Under the pieces are notes generated by a model. That model had not been told where the DNA came from. It was given only the letters and a program-made list of their open reading frames with translations, and did no database searches. From Hymenobacter nivis (lineage in GTDB: Bacteria; Bacteroidota; Bacteroidia; Cytophagales; Hymenobacteraceae): 64,000 nucleotides of DNA. Positions 26,278 through 34,474 of this stretch are shown here, one piece after another; position 1 is the first letter of the stretch; the number at the start of each line of letters is the position of its first letter. Location: NCBI RefSeq assembly GCF_003149515.1, contig NZ_CP029145.1, positions 1,178,001-1,242,000 of the forward strand. The letters are read 5' to 3'. The translations under genes and the position numbers were made by a program.

Positions 26278-28701
26278 ATGCTGCTGAACAACAATTTAAC
26301 CAGCCGAATTTCCCTGGTAGCCGCCAGCTGCCTTCTCCTATCCACCCTCCCAGCCCGGGCCCAGCGCCAGCAGCTACTCTTCAACGCCGACTGGAAATTT
26401 CACCTTGGCGACGCGCCCGGCAGCGAGCAGCCCAGCGCCGCCGATAAGGGCTGGCGCGCGCTTAGCCTGCCCCACGACTGGAGCATCGAGGGGCCCTACA
26501 GCCAGCAGTGGGCCAGCGCCACGGCCTACCTACCGGGCGGCGTAGGCTGGTACCGCAAGACATTTGCCGTGCCCGCGGGCTTCCGCTCGAAGCAGGTATT
26601 CATCTACTTCGACGGGGTGTATAAAAACAGCGAAGTGTGGCTCAACGGGCATTTTTTAGGCAAGCGGCCCAGCGGGTTTGCCTCCTTTCAGTACGAATTG
26701 ACGCCTTACCTACACACCACCGGCCCCAATGTACTAGCGGTGAAAGCCAACCACAGTGAGGTGGCCGATTCGCGCTGGTACACCGGCTCGGGCATCTACC
26801 GCAACGTATACCTGCTGGCGACCGCGCCGGTACATATTCAGCCGTGGGGGGTGGGCTTTACCACCCCCCAGGTGAGCGCCAGCGCCGCCACGGGCCGGGT
26901 ATCGGTAGCCTTTGCCAATGCCTCAACCAAGGCTATTACCGTATTGGTTACCAGCACGCTGATCGATAGCACGGGCCAGGCCGTAGCCTCGGCGCAGCAG
27001 ACTGTACCTACCCGGCCGGGGGCCAACGGCACGGCTAGCCTGACTTTCCAAATTAAGCAGCCAGCGCTGTGGTCGGCCGCGCACCCGCACCTATACCGGC
27101 TGCGCACCACCCTCGCCGTAGCCGGCCGGCCCATCGATGAAGTAACCGAGGAAGTAGGTGTACGTAGCCTTCGCTTCGAGGCTGACCAGGGCTTTTTCCT
27201 AAACGGCGAAAATCTCAAGCTCAAAGGCGTGTGCATTCACGACGACGCAGGCGCACTCGGCGTGGCCGTGCCGCCCGAGGTGTGGGAGCGCCGCCTGCGC
27301 AAGCTCAAGACGATGGGCTGCAACTCTTTGCGCATGAGCCACAACCCCCACGCCGATTACCTATACCGCCTCTGCGACCGCCTGGGCTTTTTAGTGATGG
27401 ATGAGGCCTTCGACGAGTGGGAGCGCGGCAAAAACAAGTGGGTAGCCGGCTGGAACGTAGGTACGCCCAGCCAGGTCGGCGCGCACGAGTACTTCAAGGA
27501 GTGGGCCGACCGCGACCTGCGCGACATGATACTACGCAACCGCAACCGCCCGAGCATCATCCTGTGGAGCATCGGCAACGAAATCGATTACCCCAACGAC
27601 CCCTACACCCACGAGGTTCTCAACACCGGCCACAACCCTCAGATTTACGGCAAAGGCTACCTACCCACCCACCCACCGGCCAGCGAGATGGGTCCGCTGG
27701 CCCGCCACCTGGTGGCCGTAGCCAAGCAGGCCGACCGCTCGCGGCCCATCACGGCGGCGCTGGCGGGCGTGGTCATGTCAAATTTCACCGACTACCCTAG
27801 CGCGCTCGACGTGGTGGGGTACAATTACCAAGAATTTCGCTACCCCGAAGACCACAAGCAATACCCTAACCGCGTCATGTACGGCAGTGAAAACGGCATG
27901 GGCCGCGCCGCCTGGACCGCCGTTGATAGTAACGCCTACGTGTCGGCCCAGTACCTGTGGACTGGTATCGACTACCTCGGCGAGGCCGGCCGCTGGCCCG
28001 AGCGCGCCAACGGCGCGGGTCTGCTCGACATGGCTGGCTTCGAGAAGCCAGAGTATTACTACCGCCAGAGCCTGTGGACCAGCGCCCCCATGCTTGCGCT
28101 GGCTACCACCGGAGTGCCCGCCGCCGGCCAGCCAGCTTGGTCGCACCGCGCCACTGCCTCCAGTTGGAACTGGGACGCTGGCCACCCCGTGCACGTGGTG
28201 GCCTTCACCACCAACGACACCACTGAGCTATTTCTCAACGGCCAGTCGCTGGGCCGCAAAACGGGCCGCCAGCCCGCCTGGGACGTACCCTACCAGCCCG
28301 GCGAACTGCGCGCCACCGGCTACCGCCACGGCCACCCCGTGAGCGAGGCTGCGCTACGCACCGCCGGTCCGGCTGTCGCTCTGCGCCTTAGCACCGACTA
28401 CGAAACTTTGGCTGTTAGTGCCCACGGCCTATCCCAGCTGGAGGTAACCCTTGTGGACGAGGCTGGAACCCCCGTAACCACTGCCACCGACGCAATTACT
28501 GTGGCCCTCACCGGCCCCGCCCGCCTACTGGGCGTCGAGAACGGTAACCGGGATAGCCACGAGGTCCTGACCGCGCCCCAGCACCGCGCCTACCAGGGCC
28601 ACTTGCTGGTGTACGTGCAGGCCACGGGGGTAGGGCCTATTCGGGTGGCGCTCACTGCCCCCGGCCTGCGCGGAACGAACGCGGAGCTACAAGCCAAATA
28701 A
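26278..28701 (+). CDS. GH2-family beta-galactosidase-like enzyme
   Basis: 807 residues with a signal peptide ending in PARAQ. Order: sugar-binding domain (about 30-190, LPHDWSIEGPYS, WYRKTFAVP, VWLNGHFLGKRPSG), Ig-like domain, TIM barrel with acid/base Glu in ILWSIGNEIDYPND and nucleophile Glu in RVMYGSENGMG, then DUF4982-like and Ig-like C-terminal domains (VHVVAFTTNDTTELFLNGQSLG). This arrangement is common in PUL beta-galactosidases acting in the periplasm. It is the last gene of the cluster, 76 bases after GH30. Confidence 0.9.
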   Translation: MLLNNNLTSRISLVAASCLLLSTLPARAQRQQLLFNADWKFHLGDAPGSEQPSAADKGWRALSLPHDWSIEGPYSQQWASATAYLPGGVGWYRKTFAVPAGFRSKQVFIYFDGVYKNSEVWLNGHFLGKRPSGFASFQYELTPYLHTTGPNVLAVKANHSEVADSRWYTGSGIYRNVYLLATAPVHIQPWGVGFTTPQVSASAATGRVSVAFANASTKAITVLVTSTLIDSTGQAVASAQQTVPTRPGANGTASLTFQIKQPALWSAAHPHLYRLRTTLAVAGRPIDEVTEEVGVRSLRFEADQGFFLNGENLKLKGVCIHDDAGALGVAVPPEVWERRLRKLKTMGCNSLRMSHNPHADYLYRLCDRLGFLVMDEAFDEWERGKNKWVAGWNVGTPSQVGAHEYFKEWADRDLRDMILRNRNRPSIILWSIGNEIDYPNDPYTHEVLNTGHNPQIYGKGYLPTHPPASEMGPLARHLVAVAKQADRSRPITAALAGVVMSNFTDYPSALDVVGYNYQEFRYPEDHKQYPNRVMYGSENGMGRAAWTAVDSNAYVSAQYLWTGIDYLGEAGRWPERANGAGLLDMAGFEKPEYYYRQSLWTSAPMLALATTGVPAAGQPAWSHRATASSWNWDAGHPVHVVAFTTNDTTELFLNGQSLGRKTGRQPAWDVPYQPGELRATGYRHGHPVSEAALRTAGPAVALRLSTDYETLAVSAHGLSQLEVTLVDEAGTPVTTATDAITVALTGPARLLGVENGNRDSHEVLTAPQHRAYQGHLLVYVQATGVGPIRVALTAPGLRGTNAELQAK

Positions 28702-28819
28702 GCAAGGCGAGCATTTCTTGTTTTCTCTTTTCCATCAGTAGCGTTTTTATAAACTGATTAATAAGGATTTATCGTCTTTCTTAAAATTAGCTGGTCCTAC
28801 ATATGAAGTCCCCTTCAAA

Positions 28820-28982
28820 ATGAGTCAGTCAAAAATAAAAGTCGGGTAGTTTGGCAAAGATCCCTGGGAGTTAAGAAGTTAAGGTCCTCATGGGGCCGCA
28901 GGTGGTCGTAATTGTACTGCCAACATTGGTACTATTCGCGCACCTGGCGCAGGCTCGTAAAAAGGATGGCATTGAGCAGTTT
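28820..28982 (-). pseudogene. IS3-family transposase C-terminal remnant
   Basis: The minus strand reads LLNAILFTSLRQVRE, one stop, then YQCWQYNYDHLRPHEDLNFLTPRD. This is the IS3-family ending (LF.SL.EVR......YN..RPHE.L..L.P). The catalytic part is absent and an in-frame stop is present. A 276-bp MITE begins directly at its 5' edge, so the MITE probably inserted into the IS3 copy. Confidence 0.75.
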
Positions 28983-29258
28983 AGGGTGTTGTTAAACAAA
29001 TAGGGGAAAACCTCCAAGTCCGTGGCCAACTGGTGCGGTTGCTCGTGATAAGGTGCAAAAGCGACGTAAGAGCATCGAAAACCCGATAGTCTTACACGCT
29101 CCTTAACGCAATCGAAAGAAGGTAGCGAAAACGAACGTTAAGACTATTATTACGCCCTTTCACTAGGTAATGTTCTATCAGCCAGCACGCTAACCATGAA
29201 AATTAGGTGGTTGTGCGGCTGAGTCGGAGGTTTTACCCTATTTGTTTAACAACACCCT
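28983..29258. repeat. MITE family B (276 bp, 33-bp terminal inverted repeats)
   Basis: Bases 28983-29015 and the reverse complement of 29226-29258 match over 33 bases with one mismatch (outer AGGGTGTTGTTAAACAAAT, inner AAAACCTCC). The interior is AT-richer and has no gene. A related single end occurs at 50345-50440. Confidence 0.8.
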
Positions 29259-29306
29259 CCAAACGGTTCCGTCCTTGGGTCGTAGTGAGCCGGGCCTTCG
29301 ACTGTT

Positions 29307-30701
29307 TTAGCGCCCGTTTTGGGTCAAGCAGTAGGTGGCAATGCCTAACAGCAACCAAGCGTGTGTTGATGATTCCTTCGCCTTGTCAATGGCCAGGATC
29401 GTTTGCAAAAGCACATTCGCTCCGTTGGCCAGGGCCTCCGGTTTGGTGAATTCTTTGTACGAATGGCTGATGCCCCCCACACTGGGAACGAAAATCATAG
29501 CCACCGGAGCAATCCAGGCAATTTCTTGGGAATCATGGCCCGCACCACTTTGCATTAATTTCGTGCTAAGACCCAAGGCTTTGGCGGAGGCCTGGACGGC
29601 TTGCTGCAGTGCCTTGTTCGTGAGGGCCGGTTGTGATTCGTTTGCTTGCCGAGCAAACCGGATGGTGGTTTTGCTTTCCAGGGCGATGGCTGCGGCCCGT
29701 TTTTCTATCTCCCGAAAGAGCGTTTCAATTTTACCGGCGGATAAATCCCGAATCTCCAACCCCAGGACCACTTTGCCGGGAATGACATTGTACGCCCCGG
29801 GGGTTAGGTCCATTTTGCCAATGGTGCCCACCTGGTTTCCTGGTACCGAGCCGATAACCTCATTGACCGCGATGATTAGTCTGGCGGACGCCAGCAAGGC
29901 GTCTTGCCGCAGGTTCATGGGGGTGGTGCCCGCGTGGTTGGCAAAACCTTCCACGGTAACTTCCCAGTGCACAATGCCCACAATGCCTTCCACCACGCCG
30001 ACCTGCACATTTTCCCGCGCCAAAATGCCCCCTTGTTCGATGTGTAATTCCAACCAAGCGCGCAGGTCCCCTTTTTTTCGGACGCACGACGAAATGTTGT
30101 CCGGATTGCCTCCGATCGCCTTGATTCCTTCCGCCATGGTCAACCCGCTTTGGCTTTTTTGGTGCAACCCCGCGGCGGTCAACCGGCCCGCCATGGCCAT
30201 GCTGCCAATGGTGCCGCCTTCTTCGTTGGCAAAAATGATGACTTCCAGCGGGTGCTCGGTGAGCGTTTTGTGTTCGTTCAGCACCTCAATGACTTCCAAG
30301 GCACCGATGGAACCCAACGGGCCGTCGTAGTTGCCCCCGTCGGGAACCATGTCCAGGTGCGAACCGAAGGCAATGGGTTTGAGCGAGGGGTTTTTTCCTT
30401 TTCGTTTGCCGATGATGTTGCCCGCGGCGTCAATCGCTGGGTCAAGCCCCGCCTTTTTCATCAGCGCCATGAACCACGCCCGGCCTTCCAGGTCGCCTTG
30501 GGTAAACGCAACCCGGTAGCCGTGGCCCTGGTCGTTCCGGCCGAATTTGGACAGTTCAACAAGGCGGGTGAGGAGGCGCTGTTGGTTTACGGTAAGCGTG
30601 TTGCCTGAACCAACAGGTTTACTGTAGGAAGCCAGTAGACCCAATGCACTGACGCCCATTGCCGTTAAAGACGTATTTTTAAGGAAGGTTCTTCTTTTCA
30701 T
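29307..30701 (-). CDS. M20-family Zn amidohydrolase (allantoate amidohydrolase / N-carbamoyl amino-acid hydrolase type)
   Basis: 464 residues. An N-terminal MKRRTFLKNTSLTAMGVSALGLLAS looks like a Tat or Sec export signal. Metal ligands of the family are visible: His and Asp in FGSHLDMVPDGGNYDGPLG, Glu pair in IFANEEGG, His in WLELHIEQGGIL, and a late GAGHDSQEIAWIAPVAMIFVPS. The dimerisation domain includes FANHAGTTPMNLRQDAL. It would hydrolyse an N-carbamoyl or ureido amide outside the cytoplasm, which is unusual for the family. The last 25 or so residues (SSTHAWLLLGIATYCLTQNGR) look unlike the family end, so the native stop may have been lost near the adjacent MITE. Confidence 0.85.
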   Translation of the reverse strand: MKRRTFLKNTSLTAMGVSALGLLASYSKPVGSGNTLTVNQQRLLTRLVELSKFGRNDQGHGYRVAFTQGDLEGRAWFMALMKKAGLDPAIDAAGNIIGKRKGKNPSLKPIAFGSHLDMVPDGGNYDGPLGSIGALEVIEVLNEHKTLTEHPLEVIIFANEEGGTIGSMAMAGRLTAAGLHQKSQSGLTMAEGIKAIGGNPDNISSCVRKKGDLRAWLELHIEQGGILARENVQVGVVEGIVGIVHWEVTVEGFANHAGTTPMNLRQDALLASARLIIAVNEVIGSVPGNQVGTIGKMDLTPGAYNVIPGKVVLGLEIRDLSAGKIETLFREIEKRAAAIALESKTTIRFARQANESQPALTNKALQQAVQASAKALGLSTKLMQSGAGHDSQEIAWIAPVAMIFVPSVGGISHSYKEFTKPEALANGANVLLQTILAIDKAKESSTHAWLLLGIATYCLTQNGR

Positions 30702-31164
30702 TGTTTTGGGTTAACGCCGGATTGACGCAAGTCTTACTTTAGCATGGTCTTCCTTTAGCATGGGTTGTCCCCACGGCTTGCGGACACGGAACAGGAAGTG
30801 CGGCAGGTGGACTGTTTTGCCACGGCCGGCTCGGCACCGCAGCCGGTTGAAAAAGCGTGAAGCGGCGGTTAATCACAAAACGCCCAAGTGAAATGCGACG
30901 GCCTATTGCCACCGCAACCCAGCACCATGGGTCAAGGCCGCCTCTTTTCCGGCACCGGGGTGCAGCAAGGGTGCAGCATAGCCCTTTCCCCGGGGTGTTC
31001 TCGGGCCAAATGCTTGGGGATTGGTCGCAGCGAGTTTGATGCGGATACGGATACGACACAAAGCAATGCGCTAACTTAAGTCATGCCCTCCATTCCTTAA
31101 AGTCAACTCGTTTGCGGTCCCACCCTTTCGCTGAACCTGCTATGGCTTTCGACTCATTACGCTA
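30702..31164. other. Gap without supported genes
   Basis: About 460 bases between the amidohydrolase and IS630 copy 2. Short open frames on both strands lack family resemblance. The motif TTTAGCATGG occurs twice at 30738-30761, just upstream of the amidohydrolase. Nothing else is recognised. Confidence 0.4.
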
Positions 31165-32345
31165 GTGGTTGAAAAACAGTACTGAGTCGGTTGGTGTTTA
31201 TTCCAAAAGCACTTGCTATATGATACGGTATCGGCTGCATTTGACCCCAGAAGAACGCCAGACCCTGGAAGGCTGGCAAAAGAAATACAAAAGCCATTCG
31301 CCCAAACTGCAACGAATTCAGATTCTGTTGAATAGCGACGAACAGACTGGCCGCCGGCCGGCGGCCGACCTAGCCGCCGTGCTGGGTGTCTGTACCCGAA
31401 CCGTCGAACGGGTGCGCCGCCAGTTCTGCGAAGAAGGGATGGCCCTGTTTGAGCCGAAGCCGCGTAAAACGCGTTCGGACAAGAAGATAGATGGGCGGGT
31501 GGAAGCCCATTTACTGGCCCTGCTCTGCCAGACCCCGCCCGACGAGCAGCCCCGCTGGCAGCTCCAGTTGCTGGCCGACCAGCTGGTCGAACTCCAAGTG
31601 GTCGAACATATCTCGACCACGATGGTGGCGCGGCTGCTAAAAAAAACGAACTCAAGCCGTTCAACGGCCCGCAGCAGTGGGTGATTCCGGCGGAGCAGAG
31701 CGCTTCTTTTGTCTGTCAGATGGAGCAGGTACTCGACCTCTACGAGCAACCCTATGACGCAGACTATCCGGTCGTTTGCCTGGACGAGTCGCCCAAGCAA
31801 CTACTGGATTACGAAACGTTTATCACCTCTACCGGCCAGCGCTGCCGCGATTCGGAATACGTGCGCCGGGGCGTGGTGGAGTTATTCGTGGCCACGGAGC
31901 CCTTACGGGGCTGGCGCTGCCTGACGGTCGAGGCCGACCACAAAGCCGCCACCTGGGTGCAGTTTGTGGCCCGGCAGATGGACTCGACCTACCGCGAGGC
32001 CAAGAAGGTGCACTGGGTCATGGATAACCTGCGTACGCACAAGCGCAGCTTTTTCTACGCCCACTTTCCGCCTGCCGTGGCCCAGGCCTATCTGCGACGG
32101 ATGGACATCACCTACACCCCGGCCCACGGCTCCTGGCTGAACATGGCCGAAATCGAATTCTCCGTCCTTAGTCGCCAGGTCCTCGACCAGCCGTTCACCT
32201 CCAGCGAGCAGGTCCGCCACGTGGTAGAACAGTGGCAAGACCGCCAGAATGCGCGGCCTAAGCCCCGCAACTGGCAGTTCAAAACGGCCGACGCTCGCAT
32301 CAAACTAGCTAAATTATACCCGACTAGCTAATGTTTTTCAACCAG
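31165..32345 (+). mobile_element. IS630-family element, copy 2 (1181 bp, inverted relative to copy 1)
   Basis: The ends GTGGTTGAAAAACA and TTTTTCAACCAG are bounded by TA at 31163-31164 and 32346-32347. Same length and nearly the same sequence as 7886-9066, in opposite orientation, enclosing 22 kb that includes the PUL. Confidence 0.9.
31220..32331 (+). CDS. IS630-family transposase made by -1 frameshifting, copy 2
   Basis: Same arrangement as copy 1: an N-terminal helix-turn-helix frame, then an A8 run at 31639-31646 where a -1 shift joins it to the DDE frame (VVCLDES, VMDNLRTHKR, NMAEIEFSVL). Without the shift the first frame ends at 31684. Both frames are intact, so the element may be active. 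One residue differs from copy 1 (Ser for Thr in FTSSEQ). Confidence 0.85.
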
Positions 32346-32667
32346 TAGTAGCCAAAGGCGACTAAAGGGGCGTTGGGAGCAGCCAGCTACTGGATACCGG
32401 TTCTACCAGGGCGGTCCGGTACTTGGTGGCTGGCCGCTTTGCGTTCGGGGGTTCGAGCAGCGCGTTCTAATTCGCTGGGGTTAGCTTGTCGAGGCGCGCG
32501 CGCATCTGCGGCGCGCTGCCGCCCGGGTTCGTGCCTCCGGCTTGGGCTGGGGGAAGTGCGCCGCCGCTGTGCGGATTTGCTGGGCCGGCAGCGGCGGAAG
32601 CCATTTTTATCTGATAATCAGTCTGTTTACTACAAACAGCAAGTCTCCCATTACTTGGATAAAAGGT
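32346..32667. other. Gap without supported genes
   Basis: About 320 GC-rich bases between IS630 copy 2 and the VOC gene. On the minus strand, short pieces (for example MRARLDKLTP) could be decayed coding sequence in shifting frames, but no family is recognisable. Confidence 0.35.
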
Positions 32668-33009
32668 TCAGACGGGTGAGTCTTCGCAGGGCATTTCAAG
32701 AAGTGTGAGCTCATTATTAGCCGGGTCAATCAGGGAGAGGTGACCGGGGCCGGCCGCCACTATCCGACCCTGGTTTTCGCCCGGTACCCGCGGGCGGTAC
32801 TCGAACCGCTGCCGGGCGGCAGCAGCAGATTCAACCGGGAGAATGTGCGCCCCGGGCCGGGCCTTTTCAGAAAATACCAGCGTCTCGGTGCCGGACAACC
32901 GAAGCGTCGGTAGGTCAGCTTGCATGGCGTCCGGCGGCAGGTTGAGGATGTCAATGTACCAGCGCAGAGAGGCCAGTAGGTCGGGGGCGAAAATGAACCG
33001 AATGGCCAT
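32668..33009 (-). CDS. VOC-superfamily (glyoxalase-fold) protein
   Basis: 113 residues from the ATG at 33009 (MAIRFIFAPDLLASLRWYID). The pattern of an N-terminal strand, the helix ASLRWYIDILNL, the strand TLRLSGTETLVFSE and the C-terminal phrase GPGHLSLIDPANNELTLLE is that of a single VOC module. The usual metal-binding His/Glu set is incomplete by eye (a Glu is present in NNELTLLE), so it may be a binding protein, not an enzyme. It is the last gene of a minus-strand run with 33062-35812. Confidence 0.7.
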   Translation of the reverse strand: MAIRFIFAPDLLASLRWYIDILNLPPDAMQADLPTLRLSGTETLVFSEKARPGAHILPVESAAAARQRFEYRPRVPGENQGRIVAAGPGHLSLIDPANNELTLLEMPCEDSPV

Positions 33010-33061
33010 GAGCGAAAAGAAGAAATGGTAACAACCAGGAAAAGCCAGCCCGGCCGGCCTC

Positions 33062-33583
33062 CTATCCTGCCTGCGCCTCGTGCTGCCGCCGCAGGGGCAC
33101 GTCCAGCAGCATGGGCACCCCCTGAATGAGGGCCAGCACCACGTACTGGTAGCCCTCCAGCATCTCGTGGTTGACCAGCAGCAGACCCGCCCCGACCAGG
33201 TTGAGCAAGGCGGCCCCAGCGTACAGCCGCTTGCGGGAACTGCCTTCCACCACAGCGGCTGTGTAGGCAAAGCCGACTGCGCCGAACAGGAACCACAGCG
33301 TGTGAAAGCTGAAGGGCATCAGCGCCTTGGATTCGGCGGCGTGGACCCCAAAGTTTTCGGCCGTGGCCAGCACCGTGGCCCCGGCCCACACCCAGACCAG
33401 AGCGTTGGCCCGGCGGCCCAATAGCAGCGACAAAGCCACCGGCACGAGCATGGCCCCGGTCCAAGTCCAGAGGATGGCGGCGTGGCCCTCCTCCAGGGTG
33501 CGGCCGAAGTATTCGGTGAGCAGGTAGGCCCCTGTGACGGTGAGCCCCCACCACAGCAGCAGGGATTGACGAGTAAGCTTCAT
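33062..33583 (-). CDS. Integral membrane protein of unknown function
   Basis: 173 residues with about six hydrophobic helices (SLLLWWGLTVTGAYLL, AAILWTWTGAMLVPVALSLL, LVWVWAGATVLATA, TLWFLFGAVGFAYTAAVV, LYAGAALLNLVGAGLLLV, YVVLALIQGVPMLLDVPL). No motif or family recognised. It lies between the VOC gene and the outer-membrane protein gene, 60 bases from the latter, so probably co-transcribed with the metal-related run. Confidence 0.65.
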   Translation of the reverse strand: MKLTRQSLLLWWGLTVTGAYLLTEYFGRTLEEGHAAILWTWTGAMLVPVALSLLLGRRANALVWVWAGATVLATAENFGVHAAESKALMPFSFHTLWFLFGAVGFAYTAAVVEGSSRKRLYAGAALLNLVGAGLLLVNHEMLEGYQYVVLALIQGVPMLLDVPLRRQHEAQAG

Positions 33584-33643
33584 GCAAAGACAGTTAGGAT
33601 AAAAACGGTTTACTGGCCGGCCCCGCGGGCCGGCCAGGCAGTG

Positions 33644-34432
33644 TTAAAACGCGTGCTGGAAGCCCAGCGTGGCCGTAAACCTGTCGGCGTCGGTGCCCAG
33701 GCCAGCAGCTGCACCGAGACTAAGAACCATCCGCGGATTCATCTGGCGGCGGATGCCGGCTTCGAGGGATGAGCCCATTTCGCCACGGAAGCGGCGCTGC
33801 TCGCGCACGAAATCCACGACCAGCGACGACTGCGGCGCGATGCGCGTGGAGTAGCCCACCAGTAGGGCGAAACGGTCGGGGCGCTCCTCCTTCAGCTGGC
33901 CGCTTTCGGCCTGCACGCCGGGCTGACTGTTGTGGAAGTACGCCACGTTGAGGTGCAGGCGGTTGAGGCTGTGAAACAGGCTTTTGGTGAGGATAAAGCG
34001 GCCGTTGTAGTCGGTGCCTTCGCTGCGCAGACCAGTGGGTAGCGTGAGGGCCCCGGCCAGGGCCACGGCGGGCAGGTACTTGCCCTCGGTGTTGAAGTTG
34101 TAGAGGCCCGACACCTGCACGTTGCCGCTGCCCGAGCGGTCGCCGTTGCCCGAGTAGATGGGGACGGCCACGGCCAGCTGCGTGTTACGGAAAGGGCCAA
34201 ATTCAAGGGTAGGCGTGTACTGCACCAGGTTGTCGCCCTGTCGGCTGCGCTGGTAGCGCACGGGCAGCTGGAACTCGCGGTTGCCGTAGGCCGTGGGGTA
34301 GGCGTCTTCGAGACGGGTGGGCAGGCCGGCATCAAGGTTAATCTGGTCGGACTGGGCGTGGGCCCGCGGGGCCAGGCCCAACAGGCAGAGCGTTGCCAAC
34401 AGCAGGCCGCGCAGGGTAATTGACGTATTCAT
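33644..34432 (-). CDS. Outer-membrane beta-barrel protein (MetA/phenol-degradation-like 'transporter' family)
   Basis: 262 residues with a signal peptide (LLLATLCLLGLAPRAHAQ). The mature part has alternating amphipathic strands typical of a barrel and ends in aromatic F (TATLGFQHAF), the outer-membrane signal. Phrases such as FGPFRNTQLAVAVPIYSG and VALAGALTLPTG recall the MetA-pathway-of-phenol-degradation-like barrel family often found in metal-efflux loci of Bacteroidota. Substrate unknown. It is directly downstream of the Met/His-rich lipoprotein gene. Confidence 0.7.
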   Translation of the reverse strand: MNTSITLRGLLLATLCLLGLAPRAHAQSDQINLDAGLPTRLEDAYPTAYGNREFQLPVRYQRSRQGDNLVQYTPTLEFGPFRNTQLAVAVPIYSGNGDRSGSGNVQVSGLYNFNTEGKYLPAVALAGALTLPTGLRSEGTDYNGRFILTKSLFHSLNRLHLNVAYFHNSQPGVQAESGQLKEERPDRFALLVGYSTRIAPQSSLVVDFVREQRRFRGEMGSSLEAGIRRQMNPRMVLSLGAAAGLGTDADRFTATLGFQHAF

Positions 34433-34474
34433 AAGAAGATGAATCGGGAGATGAAATGAAAAACGGCTCCGGTA

